Counted from the stretch's first letter, positions 1 to 9,001 are shown. The stretch: 64,000 nt of DNA from Castellaniella hirudinis_A (GCF_047468865.1 NZ_JBLGTV010000011.1:45008-109007), one strand, 5' to 3'. Translations and numbers: made by a program. Notes: generated from the sequence alone by a model not told the origin.

Positions 1-152
1 CAGATAAGGTTGATTGGATGACATAAAGGTCTCCGATAGTTGGGCGGGCACGCGGCCCGCGGATTGTCGTGCAGCCCGATTGGCCGAGGCCTCACCGTGG
101 TGGAAGCCGTCCGGCGCAGCCGCCGACAATGGTTTTTTTCTGGAGTAGATCA

Positions 153-980
153 ATGAGTGTACATAGACCAGCGCAGCGCGTCACGGTGCCCCAGCTGATG
201 GCTTACAAAGGCACGCGCAAAATTGCGTCGCTGACGGCGTATATCGCCCCCATCGCCCGCTTGCTGGACGAATCCCTGGACATGATTCTGGTGGGGGATT
301 CCACCGCCATGGTGGGCTACGACCTGCCCGATACCCTGTCCATCACGCCCGAGACCATGGCCGCGCACGCCGCCGCCGTGGTGCGCGCCACCCGGCAGGC
401 CTGCATCATCGTGGACATGCCGTTTGGCAGCTACCAGCAGTCGCCCGCCCAGGCCTTTGCCAATGCCGCATCCATGATGGCGGCCAGCGGCGTTTCCGGG
501 GTCAAGCTCGAAGGCGGCCAGGTGCTGGCCGACACCACGCGGTTCCTGGTGGATCGCGGCATCCCGGTGCTGGCCCACGTGGGCCTGATGCCGCAGTATG
601 TCCATACCATGGGCGGCTTCAAGGCCCAGGGCATGACCGACGCCGCCGCCCGGCGCATCCTGGCGGATGCCCATGCCCATGCCCAGGCCGGGGCTTTCGG
701 CGTGGTGCTGGAAGGCATCAGCGAACCCCTGGCCCGGCAGATCACGGCGGAACTCGACATCCCCACGATCGGCATCGGGGCGTCCCCGGCGTGCGACGGC
801 CAGATCCTGGTCACCGAAGACATCCTCGGCCTCAGCGGGGATCGCATCCCGAAGTTCGCCCACCGCTTTGGCGATGCCGCCCAGGTCATCCGCGACGCGG
901 TGGGCGCCTATGCCCAATCCGTGCGGGAAGAATCATTTCCCACGCTAGATCATTGCTTTGGCGTGCGGTCAAAGGCCTAA
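153..980 (+). CDS. panB: 3-methyl-2-oxobutanoate hydroxymethyltransferase
   Basis: PanB transfers a one-carbon unit from methylene-tetrahydrofolate to 2-oxoisovalerate, giving ketopantoate, the first committed step of pantothenate and CoA synthesis in the cytoplasm. The 275-residue length is normal. Visible family motifs are VGDS (47-50), DMPFGSY (88-94), HVGLMPQ (142-148) and the C-terminal GIGASPACDGQ segment. The usual GDSLGM is GDSTAM here, a mild divergence. The ATG at 153 is chosen because TGGAG lies 7 bases upstream and the residues encoded between 69 and 152 do not look like PanB. No panC or panD is adjacent, so this copy stands alone. Identification is by family motifs. Confidence 0.93.
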   Translation: MSVHRPAQRVTVPQLMAYKGTRKIASLTAYIAPIARLLDESLDMILVGDSTAMVGYDLPDTLSITPETMAAHAAAVVRATRQACIIVDMPFGSYQQSPAQAFANAASMMAASGVSGVKLEGGQVLADTTRFLVDRGIPVLAHVGLMPQYVHTMGGFKAQGMTDAAARRILADAHAHAQAGAFGVVLEGISEPLARQITAELDIPTIGIGASPACDGQILVTEDILGLSGDRIPKFAHRFGDAAQVIRDAVGAYAQSVREESFPTLDHCFGVRSKA

Positions 981-1058
981 CATATTAGAATTGATGATTT
1001 CAATCGGGGTATGCATGAGGTCGGCGATCCGGCGCCCGGCATGCCTCCTGACCGCATT

Positions 1059-2030
1059 ATGGAAATTCGCCAACTCGAAGCGCTCAACGCGGTGGTCACC
1101 AGTGGCAGTGTCACGGCGGCGGGCCGCCTGTTGGGGCGCTCTCAGCCCGTCGTCAGCCGCCAGGTCAGCGACCTCGAAGCCGAACTCGGCTTCGTGCTGT
1201 TCGAACGCACCCGCCCCACGATCACCCTCACCGAGGCCGGCGTCCAGTTCTACCAGGATGTCCGCAGCATTCTGGCCGATTTGCATCAGCTGCAATCCCA
1301 TGTCATGGGCATGCGCAGCGGCGAGATCCGGCCTTTGCGCATCCTGGCCACCTCCGATCTGGCCCAGGGCCTGCTGCCCGTGGCCCTGGCCCTGGTCGAC
1401 CGCTTCAATGCCGTGTTTCCCCAGAAGCTTATTCTCGAAGAATCCGTCTACGAAGTCACCGCCCGCGGCATCCTCGAACGCCGCGCCGATTTCGCCCTTA
1501 TCAATCTCCCCATCGATATCGAGGGTCTGCAGGTGCACTGGTGCGGGCAGGCGCCGTGCCAGTTGGCCCTGCCGGCCGCCCACCCGCTGGCCGGGCAGCC
1601 CATCATCCACCTCGAAGACATCCACAATACGGATGTCATCACATTGCTGGGGCGCTATCGCATGCGCTTTCACCTGATCAACAGTCTGGTGCAGCTGACC
1701 TCGCGCGATAAGCGCCGCCACATCGAAGTCTCCAGCCAGCAGACCGCCCTGTCCATGGTGCGGGCGGGCCTTGGGGTCGCCTTGATCGACCCCTTTACGG
1801 TGCCGTCTTTCGCCGCCGGCGATATTGTCGTGCGGCCCATCGCCACCGACATCCCCTATCGCATCGGGGTCGTGTCGCCCGTGGGGCACTTGCTGACTGA
1901 AGGCGCCAGCCGCCTGATCCGCGGCCTGTATACGCACGTCCGCAGCACGGTGCCGCAGTACCTGGATACCGATGTCAATGGCCTGCAGGCCCAGACCGTC
2001 GTGCCCCAGGCCAACTTGAAACACGCCTGA
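1059..2030 (+). CDS. LysR-family transcriptional regulator
   Basis: A DNA-binding regulator of the LysR type. Residues 1-60 form the winged helix-turn-helix (MEIRQLEALNAVVTSGSVTA, then a segment rich in Ser-Gln-Pro-Val-Val-Ser-Arg-Gln), and about 90-300 is the periplasmic-binding-protein-like effector domain. The ATG at 1059 gives the standard family N terminus; ATGs at 1011 and 1041 are in frame and would add 16 or 6 residues, and none has a strong ribosome binding site. The gene follows panB by about 80 bases in the same direction. The target and co-inducer cannot be read from the sequence. Members with this N terminus often control amino-acid or opine catabolism, but that is only a family tendency. 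Confidence 0.9.
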   Translation: MEIRQLEALNAVVTSGSVTAAGRLLGRSQPVVSRQVSDLEAELGFVLFERTRPTITLTEAGVQFYQDVRSILADLHQLQSHVMGMRSGEIRPLRILATSDLAQGLLPVALALVDRFNAVFPQKLILEESVYEVTARGILERRADFALINLPIDIEGLQVHWCGQAPCQLALPAAHPLAGQPIIHLEDIHNTDVITLLGRYRMRFHLINSLVQLTSRDKRRHIEVSSQQTALSMVRAGLGVALIDPFTVPSFAAGDIVVRPIATDIPYRIGVVSPVGHLLTEGASRLIRGLYTHVRSTVPQYLDTDVNGLQAQTVVPQANLKHA

Positions 2031-2045
2031 CCGGCCCGGTAGCCG

Positions 2046-3401
2046 TTGCCCGAAATGCCTTTGTGGTTGTCGCCCCAACTTCCCTGGCTGCTGCTGGCCG
2101 TCGTGCTGGGCTGCGGCGCGGGGTGGTGGCTGGGCCGCCGGCGGGTGCCGGGCCTGCAGGCCGACCTGCAGGCGCGCGATCTGGCGCTTGCCCGGCTGCG
2201 GGCCGAACACCAGGAAAAACTGGCGGCGCTGGCCGAGGCCCGGCAAGCCTTCGAGCAATCCAAAACCGTGATGCAGGCGGAGTTCCGGCAACTGGCCCAG
2301 CAGGTGCTGGAGGAAAAAGCCCGGACGTTTTCCGCCAGAAGCCAGGCTTCCCTGGAAGGCCTGCTGCGGCCCTTTCGTGAACAGATCGACCATTTCCAGA
2401 AGCGCGTCAACGATGTCCATGACGCGTCGGCGCGGGGCCAGGCCCGGCTGGGTGCGGAAATCCGCCAGGTGCTGGATGTCGGCCTGAAAATGAGCGCCGA
2501 GGCCCAGACCCTGGCCACCGCCCTGAAGGGCGACAAGAAAACCACGGGCAACTGGGGGGAAGTCCAGCTGGAACGCAGTCTGCAGCTGGCCGGCCTGATG
2601 CCCGGCGACCACTATCAGGCGCAGGCCAGTTTCCGGGATGGCGCGGGCAACCGTCTGCAGCCGGATTTCGTCATCAAGCTGCCCGGCGACAAACACCTGG
2701 TCATTGACAGCAAGGTCTCCCTGGTCGACTACGACCGCGCCGTCGCGGCCGAGACCGATGCCGCCCGCGCAGCCGCCCTGGCGGCCCATGTGCAGGCCGT
2801 GCGCCACCATATGGACGACCTGGCCCGCAAGGACTACAGCAACCTGATCGGCATCAAGAGCCCCAGTTTCGTGCTGATGTTCATGCCGATCGAGCCCGCC
2901 TACATCGAGGCCCTGAGGCAGCAGCGCGATTTGTTCGACCATGGCTACCGCCACGACGTGATCCTGGTGTCGCATACCACGCTGATGCCCATTCTGCGCA
3001 CCGTGGCCAACCTGTGGGTGATGGCCCGCAGCAATGAACAAAGCCGTGTGCTGTGCGACATGGCGGGCGGCCTGTACAACCAGGTGGCCACCGTGGCCGA
3101 ACGCCTGCAGAAATTGGGCAACACCCTGAACACCGCCAGCGCGCAATACAACAGCGCGGTGGTGGCGGTGGCGGGCCAGCAGGGGCTGTATGGCAAGGCG
3201 GGCCGCTTTGCCGAGTTCTCCACCAAGGCCAGCAAGCCGCTGCCCGCCCTGACGCCGCTGCACGCCGATATCGACGTGCAGCGTTTGCAGATCATCTTGC
3301 CCGAACCCGAACCCGAACCCGAACCCATGTCCGAAGCCGGGCACAAGGCCGCGCCCGAACCGGCCTTGCGCCCGGACGCCTTCGGCCCCCACGCGCCATG
3401 A
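2046..3401 (+). CDS. rmuC: DNA recombination protein RmuC
   Basis: RmuC is a membrane-anchored protein of the restriction-nuclease fold family that limits rearrangement at inverted repeats; its biochemical activity is poorly defined. The protein has an N-terminal membrane segment (about residues 12-30, Trp/Leu-rich), a coiled coil (35-110), and the conserved RmuC domain (about 130-400) with the family segment TTGNWGEVQLERSL. The C terminus carries a Pro-Glu run coded by four GAACCC hexamers near 3300-3326. The start is a TTG at 2046, with an ATG at 2055 as alternative. The stop overlaps the ATG of the next gene (ATGA), which suggests translational coupling. Confidence 0.92.
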   Translation: MPEMPLWLSPQLPWLLLAVVLGCGAGWWLGRRRVPGLQADLQARDLALARLRAEHQEKLAALAEARQAFEQSKTVMQAEFRQLAQQVLEEKARTFSARSQASLEGLLRPFREQIDHFQKRVNDVHDASARGQARLGAEIRQVLDVGLKMSAEAQTLATALKGDKKTTGNWGEVQLERSLQLAGLMPGDHYQAQASFRDGAGNRLQPDFVIKLPGDKHLVIDSKVSLVDYDRAVAAETDAARAAALAAHVQAVRHHMDDLARKDYSNLIGIKSPSFVLMFMPIEPAYIEALRQQRDLFDHGYRHDVILVSHTTLMPILRTVANLWVMARSNEQSRVLCDMAGGLYNQVATVAERLQKLGNTLNTASAQYNSAVVAVAGQQGLYGKAGRFAEFSTKASKPLPALTPLHADIDVQRLQIILPEPEPEPEPMSEAGHKAAPEPALRPDAFGPHAP

Positions 3402-4027
3402 CCGATGCCGATACCTATACCGAACTGATCCATCTTTTGAACCGGCAGGGTTGGGCGGTCATCGACACGGTGGTGCCGGCGCCGTGGCAGGCCGGCTTGC
3501 TGGCGCAGGCCCGACAGTGGTGGGCGGCGGGGCAATTTACCGTGGGTGAAATCGGCCGCAGCGACACCGGCGCGCACCAGCCGACGATACGCGGCGATTC
3601 GATTTGTTGGGTACGGCCCGATGCCGATATCGCCGCGCATCCCTTTTTCGCCTGGATGCGGCAGTTTCGCCGGGTGCTGAATGAGGATTACGGCATGGGT
3701 TTGCGCAGCCAGGAATTCCACTTTGCGCGCTACGACGCCGGCGCCGGATACAAAAAGCACATCGACCAGCATCGGGGCACCGATCACCGCAAGGTATCCA
3801 TCGTGCTGTATCTGAACCCGGATTGGGATGCGCGTGACGGGGGAGAACTCTGCCTCTATGACCCGTATCGCCCGGAAGTCGAGATCCAGCGTTTCGCGCC
3901 CGTGGGCGGGCGGCTGGCGGTTTTCGTCAGCGGCGTGATGCCGCATCAGGTGATGCCCGCTCAGGCCACCCGCTGGAGCCTGACCGGCTGGCTGCGCACC
4001 GATCCCATTCCCGGGGTGCCCGAATAG
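3398..4027 (+). CDS. 2OG-Fe(II) oxygenase (prolyl 4-hydroxylase-like)
   Basis: A 209-residue cytoplasmic dioxygenase expected to use 2-oxoglutarate, oxygen and ferrous iron to hydroxylate an unknown substrate. The iron-binding facial triad is visible: His121 and Asp123 in KKHIDQH, and His183 in VMPHQVM, with Arg192 in RWSLTGW as the likely 2-oxoglutarate ligand. Between them lies the family strand segment with DGGELCLYDP. The ATG overlaps the rmuC stop codon by four bases, so the two are probably cotranslated. Bacterial proteins of this shape are annotated as prolyl hydroxylase-like or SM-20-like; the substrate is not evident. Confidence 0.88.
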   Translation: MTDADTYTELIHLLNRQGWAVIDTVVPAPWQAGLLAQARQWWAAGQFTVGEIGRSDTGAHQPTIRGDSICWVRPDADIAAHPFFAWMRQFRRVLNEDYGMGLRSQEFHFARYDAGAGYKKHIDQHRGTDHRKVSIVLYLNPDWDARDGGELCLYDPYRPEVEIQRFAPVGGRLAVFVSGVMPHQVMPAQATRWSLTGWLRTDPIPGVPE

Positions 4028-4166
4028 GCCGCGGGCCACATCGCCGCGCATTGCCCTGGATGCGGTGGATACCGGGCGATGCGGCAAGTGCCGCGCCCGT
4101 CGCCGGGGTGTTCGGCGCGGCTGTGAGCCGGGCGGGGTGCGGACAGGCAGGCCTGCTGGTTCAGAA

Positions 4167-4478
4167 TCAAAAGGGGGGATCGTCGTCCAAGGCGTCGCTG
4201 TCCAAGGCATCGCCGTCCTGGCGGGGGACGTCCCGGGCGGCGGCGTCCTGGCGCGCCGGATCCGGGATGTCGGCGGTGTCCAGGGCTTCGGCCAGGGCTT
4301 TTTCCACCGCGTCGATCCGCTGCTTGCAGACCTTGTAGGCCGCCACCGATTCGTTCACGATATCCAGCAGGTCGTCGATGTTGGGTTCGGTCTGGTCGCG
4401 CAGCGTGCTGGCGTGGCGTTGCAGCACATCGTAGGCTTGGCGGAAATTCTTGGGCTGGGCAGTCGCTTTGCTGGTCAT
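4167..4478 (-). CDS. xseB: Exodeoxyribonuclease VII small subunit-like protein
   Basis: A 103-residue helical protein of the XseB type, which binds the large subunit to form exonuclease VII, a nuclease that degrades single-stranded DNA from both ends. The helical core (about residues 8-70, including NFRQAYDVLQRHASTLRDQ and VCKQRIDAVEKALAEAL) matches the coiled-hairpin pattern of XseB. The last 30 residues are an acidic tail rich in Asp and Ala. Its ATG overlaps the end of xseA by four bases, so the two are an operon with the large subunit translated first. The sequence is divergent from typical XseB, in keeping with the unusual partner. Confidence 0.78.
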   Translation of the reverse strand: MTSKATAQPKNFRQAYDVLQRHASTLRDQTEPNIDDLLDIVNESVAAYKVCKQRIDAVEKALAEALDTADIPDPARQDAAARDVPRQDGDALDSDALDDDPPF

Positions 4479-6073
4479 GATGGGGTCACGGGCAAGCGCC
4501 CGTCCTTGAATTCGAGGGTGAGTCGGGGTTGGGCCTGGGCTTGGGCCAGGCTGGTCAGCGGTTGCTGGTCGGGGGCGCGCACAATGACGAAGCCGCGCGC
4601 CAGGGTTTTTTCCGGCCCCTGGCCCATGATTTCGCGCAGTAGGCCTTCGGTGCCGGATCGCGCCTCGCGCAGGGTCGTCCGGGCACGCTCAAAGACCCAT
4701 TGCAATTGGGTGCCGGCCCGCTGGGCCGCCAGGTGATGCTGCGCGGCGGATTGCGCCAGCACCGCCTGGAAGGCGCGTTCGGATTGGGCCTGGGCGCGCT
4801 GGATATGCTGCTGGGCTTGGCGCTGCACGGCATGCGCCAACTGCGGCGCCTGGCGGGCGGCCGCCGTCACGTGCTGGCGGGCGGCCTCGCGGATGCGGCT
4901 GTGCAGCAGGCCGGTGGCCGCGTCGGCCTGGTGGATCGCGGCCTGCGCCTGCCCGAATATCCCCTGCGCCAGCGCCACCGTTTCGCGCACGCGCTGTACG
5001 ATGCGCTGCTCGATCCCGGCGATGACTTTGCTGGGCGTGTCAAAGCGCGCATGAGCGACCTCGTCCGCCAGGGTATTGTCGCGTTCATGGCCGATCCCGG
5101 TCAGCACGGGGATGTCCAGATCGCAGATGACGCGTGCCAGGTCGTAGTCGTCCAGCCAGGCCAGGTCGCTGACGGCCCCGCCGCCCCGGATCAGCGCCAC
5201 GGCGTCCGGCGTCTGTCCGCCGGGAAACTGCGCCAGGGCGGCCTGCAGCGCCGCCACGATTTCCCGCGCCGCCCCTTCGCCCTGGAACCGGCTGTGGGCG
5301 TAGACGAAACGGCACACGCCGCAGCGCTGCAGGCGCTCGGCTTCGCGGTGGAAATCCCCCAGACCGGCCGCCTGGGCCGGGGCGATCACCAGCACGCAGC
5401 GGTAGTCCCAGGGCGCGGGCCGCTGGCGGTTCTGGTCGAATACCCCTTCGCGCTGCAGGCGTGCGCGGATTTCCCGACGGCGGGCTTCCATCTGGCCCAG
5501 CGTGTATTCGGCGTCGATGGCGTCGATCCGCAGGCTGAAGCCGTACTGCGCATGAAATACCGGCTGGGCGCGCACCAACAGCTTCATGCCGGCCCCCAGC
5601 ACGGCCCCGGTGGCGTGTTCGAAGGCCGGCAGAATGCGGCTGGCCACGGATTCCCAGATCATGGCGCGGGCCTTGGCCAGGGGGCGGCCGTCGGCATCGC
5701 GCTCGGTTACTTCCAGGTACACGTGGCCGCGCGCCCGGGCCTCGGAGATTTCGACGATCGTCCACACGCCCTGGGCGTAGGCCTGGCTGATCAGGGCGTC
5801 CACGCCCTGCAGCAGCCGGGACAGGGAGATGCCGCGCACGGCGGCCACCGCCGTGCCGGTTGCGGGACTGTCCGGCACGGCGGGGGCGGTCTCCGGGGCC
5901 AATGCAATGGGCAGCGCCCCCTGAAGCGCGTCGGCGGACAGCCAGCGGGCGAACGGAGCCGGATCCATGCCGTCCTGGATGTACCAGCGTTTACTGTCCC
6001 AGTCGAAGCGCGCGCCCAGGGACTTGGCCTGGTCTTTTTCGCGGTAGGGGACGTCGAGAAACCGTCGGTTCAT
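4475..6073 (-). CDS. xseA: Exodeoxyribonuclease VII large subunit with extra N-terminal DUF5710-like domain
   Basis: The 532-residue catalytic subunit of exonuclease VII. Residues 1-46 (RFLDVPYREKDQAKSLGARF, then WDSKRWYI) form a DUF5710-like module, found elsewhere in TraC-type primases and conjugation proteins. Residues about 72-165 are the OB-fold DNA-binding region beginning ISLSRLLQGVD. Residues 165-330 are the nuclease core with VALIRGGGAVSDLAWLDDYD and PVLTGIGHERDNTLADEVAH. The rest is a long helical region. Standard XseA starts directly with the OB fold, so the front domain is the oddity. It is probably an accessory lineage rather than the housekeeping copy. Upstream, the gene is followed by a divergent-looking gap and then a receptor gene on the same strand. 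Confidence 0.88.
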   Translation of the reverse strand: MNRRFLDVPYREKDQAKSLGARFDWDSKRWYIQDGMDPAPFARWLSADALQGALPIALAPETAPAVPDSPATGTAVAAVRGISLSRLLQGVDALISQAYAQGVWTIVEISEARARGHVYLEVTERDADGRPLAKARAMIWESVASRILPAFEHATGAVLGAGMKLLVRAQPVFHAQYGFSLRIDAIDAEYTLGQMEARRREIRARLQREGVFDQNRQRPAPWDYRCVLVIAPAQAAGLGDFHREAERLQRCGVCRFVYAHSRFQGEGAAREIVAALQAALAQFPGGQTPDAVALIRGGGAVSDLAWLDDYDLARVICDLDIPVLTGIGHERDNTLADEVAHARFDTPSKVIAGIEQRIVQRVRETVALAQGIFGQAQAAIHQADAATGLLHSRIREAARQHVTAAARQAPQLAHAVQRQAQQHIQRAQAQSERAFQAVLAQSAAQHHLAAQRAGTQLQWVFERARTTLREARSGTEGLLREIMGQGPEKTLARGFVIVRAPDQQPLTSLAQAQAQPRLTLEFKDGRLPVTPS

Positions 6074-6121
6074 GGCTGTGCGCGGGATACTGCCCGGCGG
6101 GACGGGCGTCCGGGCCGCGTG

Positions 6122-7210
6122 TCATTGGAAAAAACGGGATTCATTTTTTTGCAGGATGATCCGCAAGCGGGCCATCACGTCGATATTGTTGCGTTCCATC
6201 TCGGCCAGGGCGGTCAGGGCTTCTTGGTGCCGGCCCGCATGAAAAGAGGCGACGGCGGCGCGGGCCTGGATGTGCACTGCGCGGTGCGGGGCCTCCAGCG
6301 CCCGGAAGCCTTCATCCTGGGCGAACAACGACCCCCCGTCCCCCTGGTAATACCATTGGCCCAGGCGGCATTGGGTCTCGTCGGGGATGTCTTCGGCCGT
6401 AGCCTGGGACAGGCCCAGAAAAATCCGATAGACGTTCAGCTTGATTTCCAGTTCTTCCAGATTGGCCAGTTCGACTTCGGACAGAATGGCGGCAAATGCC
6501 AGGGCGGCATTGCTGCCGTGGGACAGTTCCAGCATTTTGGAGGTGCGCGCCAGCACGGTATGGGCATCGGTGCTCAGAGTATCGGCATGGCTGGCATTGC
6601 GTTGGTTCAGACCGTCGATTTCCCCGGTTTGGGTCTGGATATCGGAGATCAGGTGGTTGATTTCGCGTGTCGCGTCCCCCGTGCGGCCGGCCAGGCTGCG
6701 GACTTCCTGGGCGATGACGGCAAAGCCGCGCCCCGCGTCGCCCGCCCGGGTGGCTTCGATCCCCGCATTGAAGGAAATCAGGTTGGTGCGCTTGGCCACG
6801 TCGCCGATCAGGCCCACGAAATTGTCGATGCGTTTGGTTTCCGCGCGCAGGGAGGCGACCCGCGTGGCCGAATCCCTGACCCCGGTGTTCATGTCGCTCA
6901 GGCCCTGGACGATGGTTTGCAAGGCATCGCGGCTGGCTTCGGATTCCTGGGCGGCGTGCTCGGCGGCGGTGCGGTTTTTTCCCAGCAGGGAGGACAGGTC
7001 GCTGAAGGATTCTTTCAGGGTAATGACGGAATCGCCAAAGCGCGAGAGATTTTCCAGCAGCAGGCGATTCAGGGCTTGTTCTTGTCGCAGCGCCTGGTTG
7101 TGCTGCTTCAGGGTGTCGCATTCCTGGGCAAGTGCCTCGATGCGTTGGCGCGCCTGAACCGACCCCAGCAGCTGTTCTTCGACGGTCTTGCGCTTGCGTA
7201 GCGTAAACAA
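6122..7210 (-). CDS. Soluble methyl-accepting chemotaxis protein with C-terminal CZB-like domain
   Basis: A 362-residue cytoplasmic receptor with no membrane segment. The N-terminal coiled coil (1-60) leads to the signalling hairpin (about 80-230; tip segment KRTNLISFNAGIEATRAGDA), which would contact CheW and CheA. The C terminus (about 235-350) matches the chemoreceptor zinc-binding CZB fold: a helix with NLEELEIKLNVYRIFLG, then QCRLGQWYYQGDGG, then PHRAVH. In the first helix the family's metal-ligand His is replaced by Glu (LEEL instead of LDHL), so zinc or hypochlorite sensing may be altered. The start codon is TTG, 6 bases after GGAG. No chemotaxis genes are adjacent. Confidence 0.85.
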   Translation of the reverse strand: MFTLRKRKTVEEQLLGSVQARQRIEALAQECDTLKQHNQALRQEQALNRLLLENLSRFGDSVITLKESFSDLSSLLGKNRTAAEHAAQESEASRDALQTIVQGLSDMNTGVRDSATRVASLRAETKRIDNFVGLIGDVAKRTNLISFNAGIEATRAGDAGRGFAVIAQEVRSLAGRTGDATREINHLISDIQTQTGEIDGLNQRNASHADTLSTDAHTVLARTSKMLELSHGSNAALAFAAILSEVELANLEELEIKLNVYRIFLGLSQATAEDIPDETQCRLGQWYYQGDGGSLFAQDEGFRALEAPHRAVHIQARAAVASFHAGRHQEALTALAEMERNNIDVMARLRIILQKNESRFFQ

Positions 7211-7308
7211 GGGGTTCTCCGTGGTGTAGGTGTTAACCCCCTGATTCTAGCGGTTTGCTTTCGCGGCATGTCGTTTGCATGTGGCCGCGACAGGGTCTTG
7301 TCCGGGTT

Positions 7309-7650
7309 TTAGCTGTTTGCCTGGCAGGCCAGCAGGTCGGCGTCGCGGATGGTCCAGCTGTCCGAGCCGTCGATGGAGACATCTTCGATGATGCATTCGT
7401 CGCCGTCTTCATCCACCACGCGCACGTCCCAGACCCCGTTGTCGACGCCCGACAGCGTCAGCGAGTCGCCTTTTTCCAAGATGTCCTCGCCCAGGTGATC
7501 CTCGCCCCAGCTTTTCTGGCTGGCCGGAGAAAAATAAATCTCGTGGATTTCCCAGGACGATTGGTTGATGAATTTGACTTGGGCGGCCTGGGCAATCCAG
7601 GGCGCGCACAGCATAACGGCCGCCAGGGCCAGGGAATGACGCAGTTTCAT
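7309..7650 (-). CDS. Small secreted protein of unknown function
   Basis: A 113-residue precursor beginning with a clear Sec signal peptide (MKLRHSLALAAVMLCAPWIA, cleavage expected after AQA at about 22). The mature part has a beta-rich pattern with YFSPASQKSWGEDHLGEDIL, a motif shared with a widespread family of small secreted proteins whose role is unknown. It is acidic and contains two cysteines (near positions 88 and 108) that could form a disulfide. The ATG at 7650 is supported by AAGGAGA 6-8 bases upstream; an ATG 51 bases further upstream lacks a signal-like N terminus. No partner is evident; the neighbours are an unrelated receptor gene and a divergent RCC1 gene. Confidence 0.78.
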   Translation of the reverse strand: MKLRHSLALAAVMLCAPWIAQAAQVKFINQSSWEIHEIYFSPASQKSWGEDHLGEDILEKGDSLTLSGVDNGVWDVRVVDEDGDECIIEDVSIDGSDSWTIRDADLLACQANS

Positions 7651-7834
7651 GCGGGTCTCCTTCAGAGAAAACGTCCCGGCGCGGGACGGGATGGGGGACA
7701 TCGGATTCTACGCTGGCGCGGCAGGAATAAGCGGGTTTATGGGGGGGTTGATGCTTGAATGCGACAGCGGGGGTTCCCGGGCCGCGCACTGCGCGGGAAA
7801 AAAAGGCCGATTGCGGGCGCGATGACCCGTGCTA

Positions 7835-7864
7835 TTGCCAATATTTCCCGCTTGCTTTTATGAT
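7835..7864 (+). promoter_or_regulatory. Candidate sigma-70 promoter of the RCC1 gene
   Basis: TTGCCA at 7835-7840 and TATGAT at 7859-7864 are separated by 18 bases and lie 41 bases before the start codon at 7905, in an AT-rich pocket inside otherwise GC-rich DNA. This is by-eye matching to the consensus only. Confidence 0.4.
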
Positions 7865-7904
7865 GATCTAAATTTTTTAACAATCAATAATAAAGAGACA
7901 CGTC

Positions 7905-8990
7905 ATGGCAATCCTCCAGATGAGTGCGGGTGCGCAGCGGTCTGTGGCGCTGGCGTCCGATGGCCTGGCATGGGGTTGGGGGGCTTTCAAGACCGCCTAT
8001 CCGCCCTTGCCGGATGACCTGCCCGCCGCGTTATGCGCCCCCGACAAGGCCGAGATCGGCCATCGCCGCTATGCGCAGCCCTACCCCCAGTCGCTCAATC
8101 CGGGCACGCCTTTCCAATCGGTGGCCGACGGGGCGGTGCATGTGCTCGGGGCCTGCGCCTCGGGGGGCCTGCTGGCGTGCCGGCCGGTCATCGCGCCTGA
8201 TCGCGGCGCGGCCCATCAGGCGGTGCCCGCCGTGCCGGCCGGGGTGCGGCAGTTGGCCGGCATGCAAACCGTCAGCCTGGCGCTGCTGGCCGATGGCCGG
8301 GTCTGGTCCTGGGGGTTCCAGCACCAGGGGCAGCTGGGGCGTCCGGCCGCCGTGGGCCACGCCGCGCCGGCGGCCGTGCCCGGCCTGCCGCCCATCCAGC
8401 AACTGGCCTGCGGCACGACCCATGCCCTGGCGCTGGATCGCGCCGGAGCGGTCTGGTCCTGGGGGGGCAATCAGGCCGGGCAATTGGGGCAGGGCGGCCT
8501 GCGCACAGCCACATCGCCCGGCCGGGTCGACCTGCCCGTGGCCATTCGCCAGGTGGCGGCGGGGGATACCCACAGCCTGGCCCTGGACGAATCGGGCCGG
8601 CTATGGGCCTGGGGGGCCAACAACCATGGCCAACTGGGGCATGCCGATGCCGCGTATGCCACCCGGCCCGTCCCGGTGGACACTGCCTTCGGTCTGGCGC
8701 AGTTGGCGGCGGGGATGTTCTACACCGTGGCCTTGTCCGATCAGGGTGAGGTCTTCGCCTGGGGCTGGAACGGGTTGGGGCAGATGGGCCTGCCCCAGCC
8801 GCATTCGTCGCCGCAAGCGGTGCGGCTGCCGGGGCTGGCGCATATCACGCAGCTGGCCGCCGGCGCGGGCCATGTGCTGGCCACGGACAACCAGACCATC
8901 TACGCCTGGGGCGACAATCGCAGCGCGGCCTGCGGGCTGGCCGCCGAGCAGGCCGTCGTGCTGAAACCCAATCCCATTCATCTGGCCTAG
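7905..8990 (+). CDS. RCC1-repeat (beta-propeller) protein
   Basis: A 361-residue protein built from RCC1-type repeats of about 50 residues. Each ends in the pattern VWSWGxNxxGQLG, seen near residues 135-150, 185-200, 235-250 and 285-300, giving an expected seven-bladed propeller with an irregular first part. There is no signal peptide, so it is predicted to be cytoplasmic. AAAGAGAC precedes the ATG at 7905. Bacterial RCC1 proteins have no single known role; some bind other proteins. The stop is 12 bases before the multicopper oxidase gene, which suggests co-transcription. The function is not assignable. Confidence 0.85.
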   Translation: MAILQMSAGAQRSVALASDGLAWGWGAFKTAYPPLPDDLPAALCAPDKAEIGHRRYAQPYPQSLNPGTPFQSVADGAVHVLGACASGGLLACRPVIAPDRGAAHQAVPAVPAGVRQLAGMQTVSLALLADGRVWSWGFQHQGQLGRPAAVGHAAPAAVPGLPPIQQLACGTTHALALDRAGAVWSWGGNQAGQLGQGGLRTATSPGRVDLPVAIRQVAAGDTHSLALDESGRLWAWGANNHGQLGHADAAYATRPVPVDTAFGLAQLAAGMFYTVALSDQGEVFAWGWNGLGQMGLPQPHSSPQAVRLPGLAHITQLAAGAGHVLATDNQTIYAWGDNRSAACGLAAEQAVVLKPNPIHLA

Positions 8991-9001
8991 GACGCACAAT
9001 C

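Noticed and set aside
3300..3326. GAACCC hexamer repeats as a phase-variation tract in rmuC
   Set aside because: The unit is six bases, so copy-number change keeps the frame and would only alter a Pro-Glu tail.
969..3392. An 807-codon open frame antisense to the LysR and rmuC genes
   Set aside because: It covers two genes with clear family motifs on the other strand and its protein is low-complexity His/Gln/Gly-rich, as expected from reading GC-rich DNA backwards.
4700..7201. An 833-codon open frame on the plus strand over xseA and the chemoreceptor gene
   Set aside because: It spans two unrelated genes on the opposite strand and has no recognisable domain.
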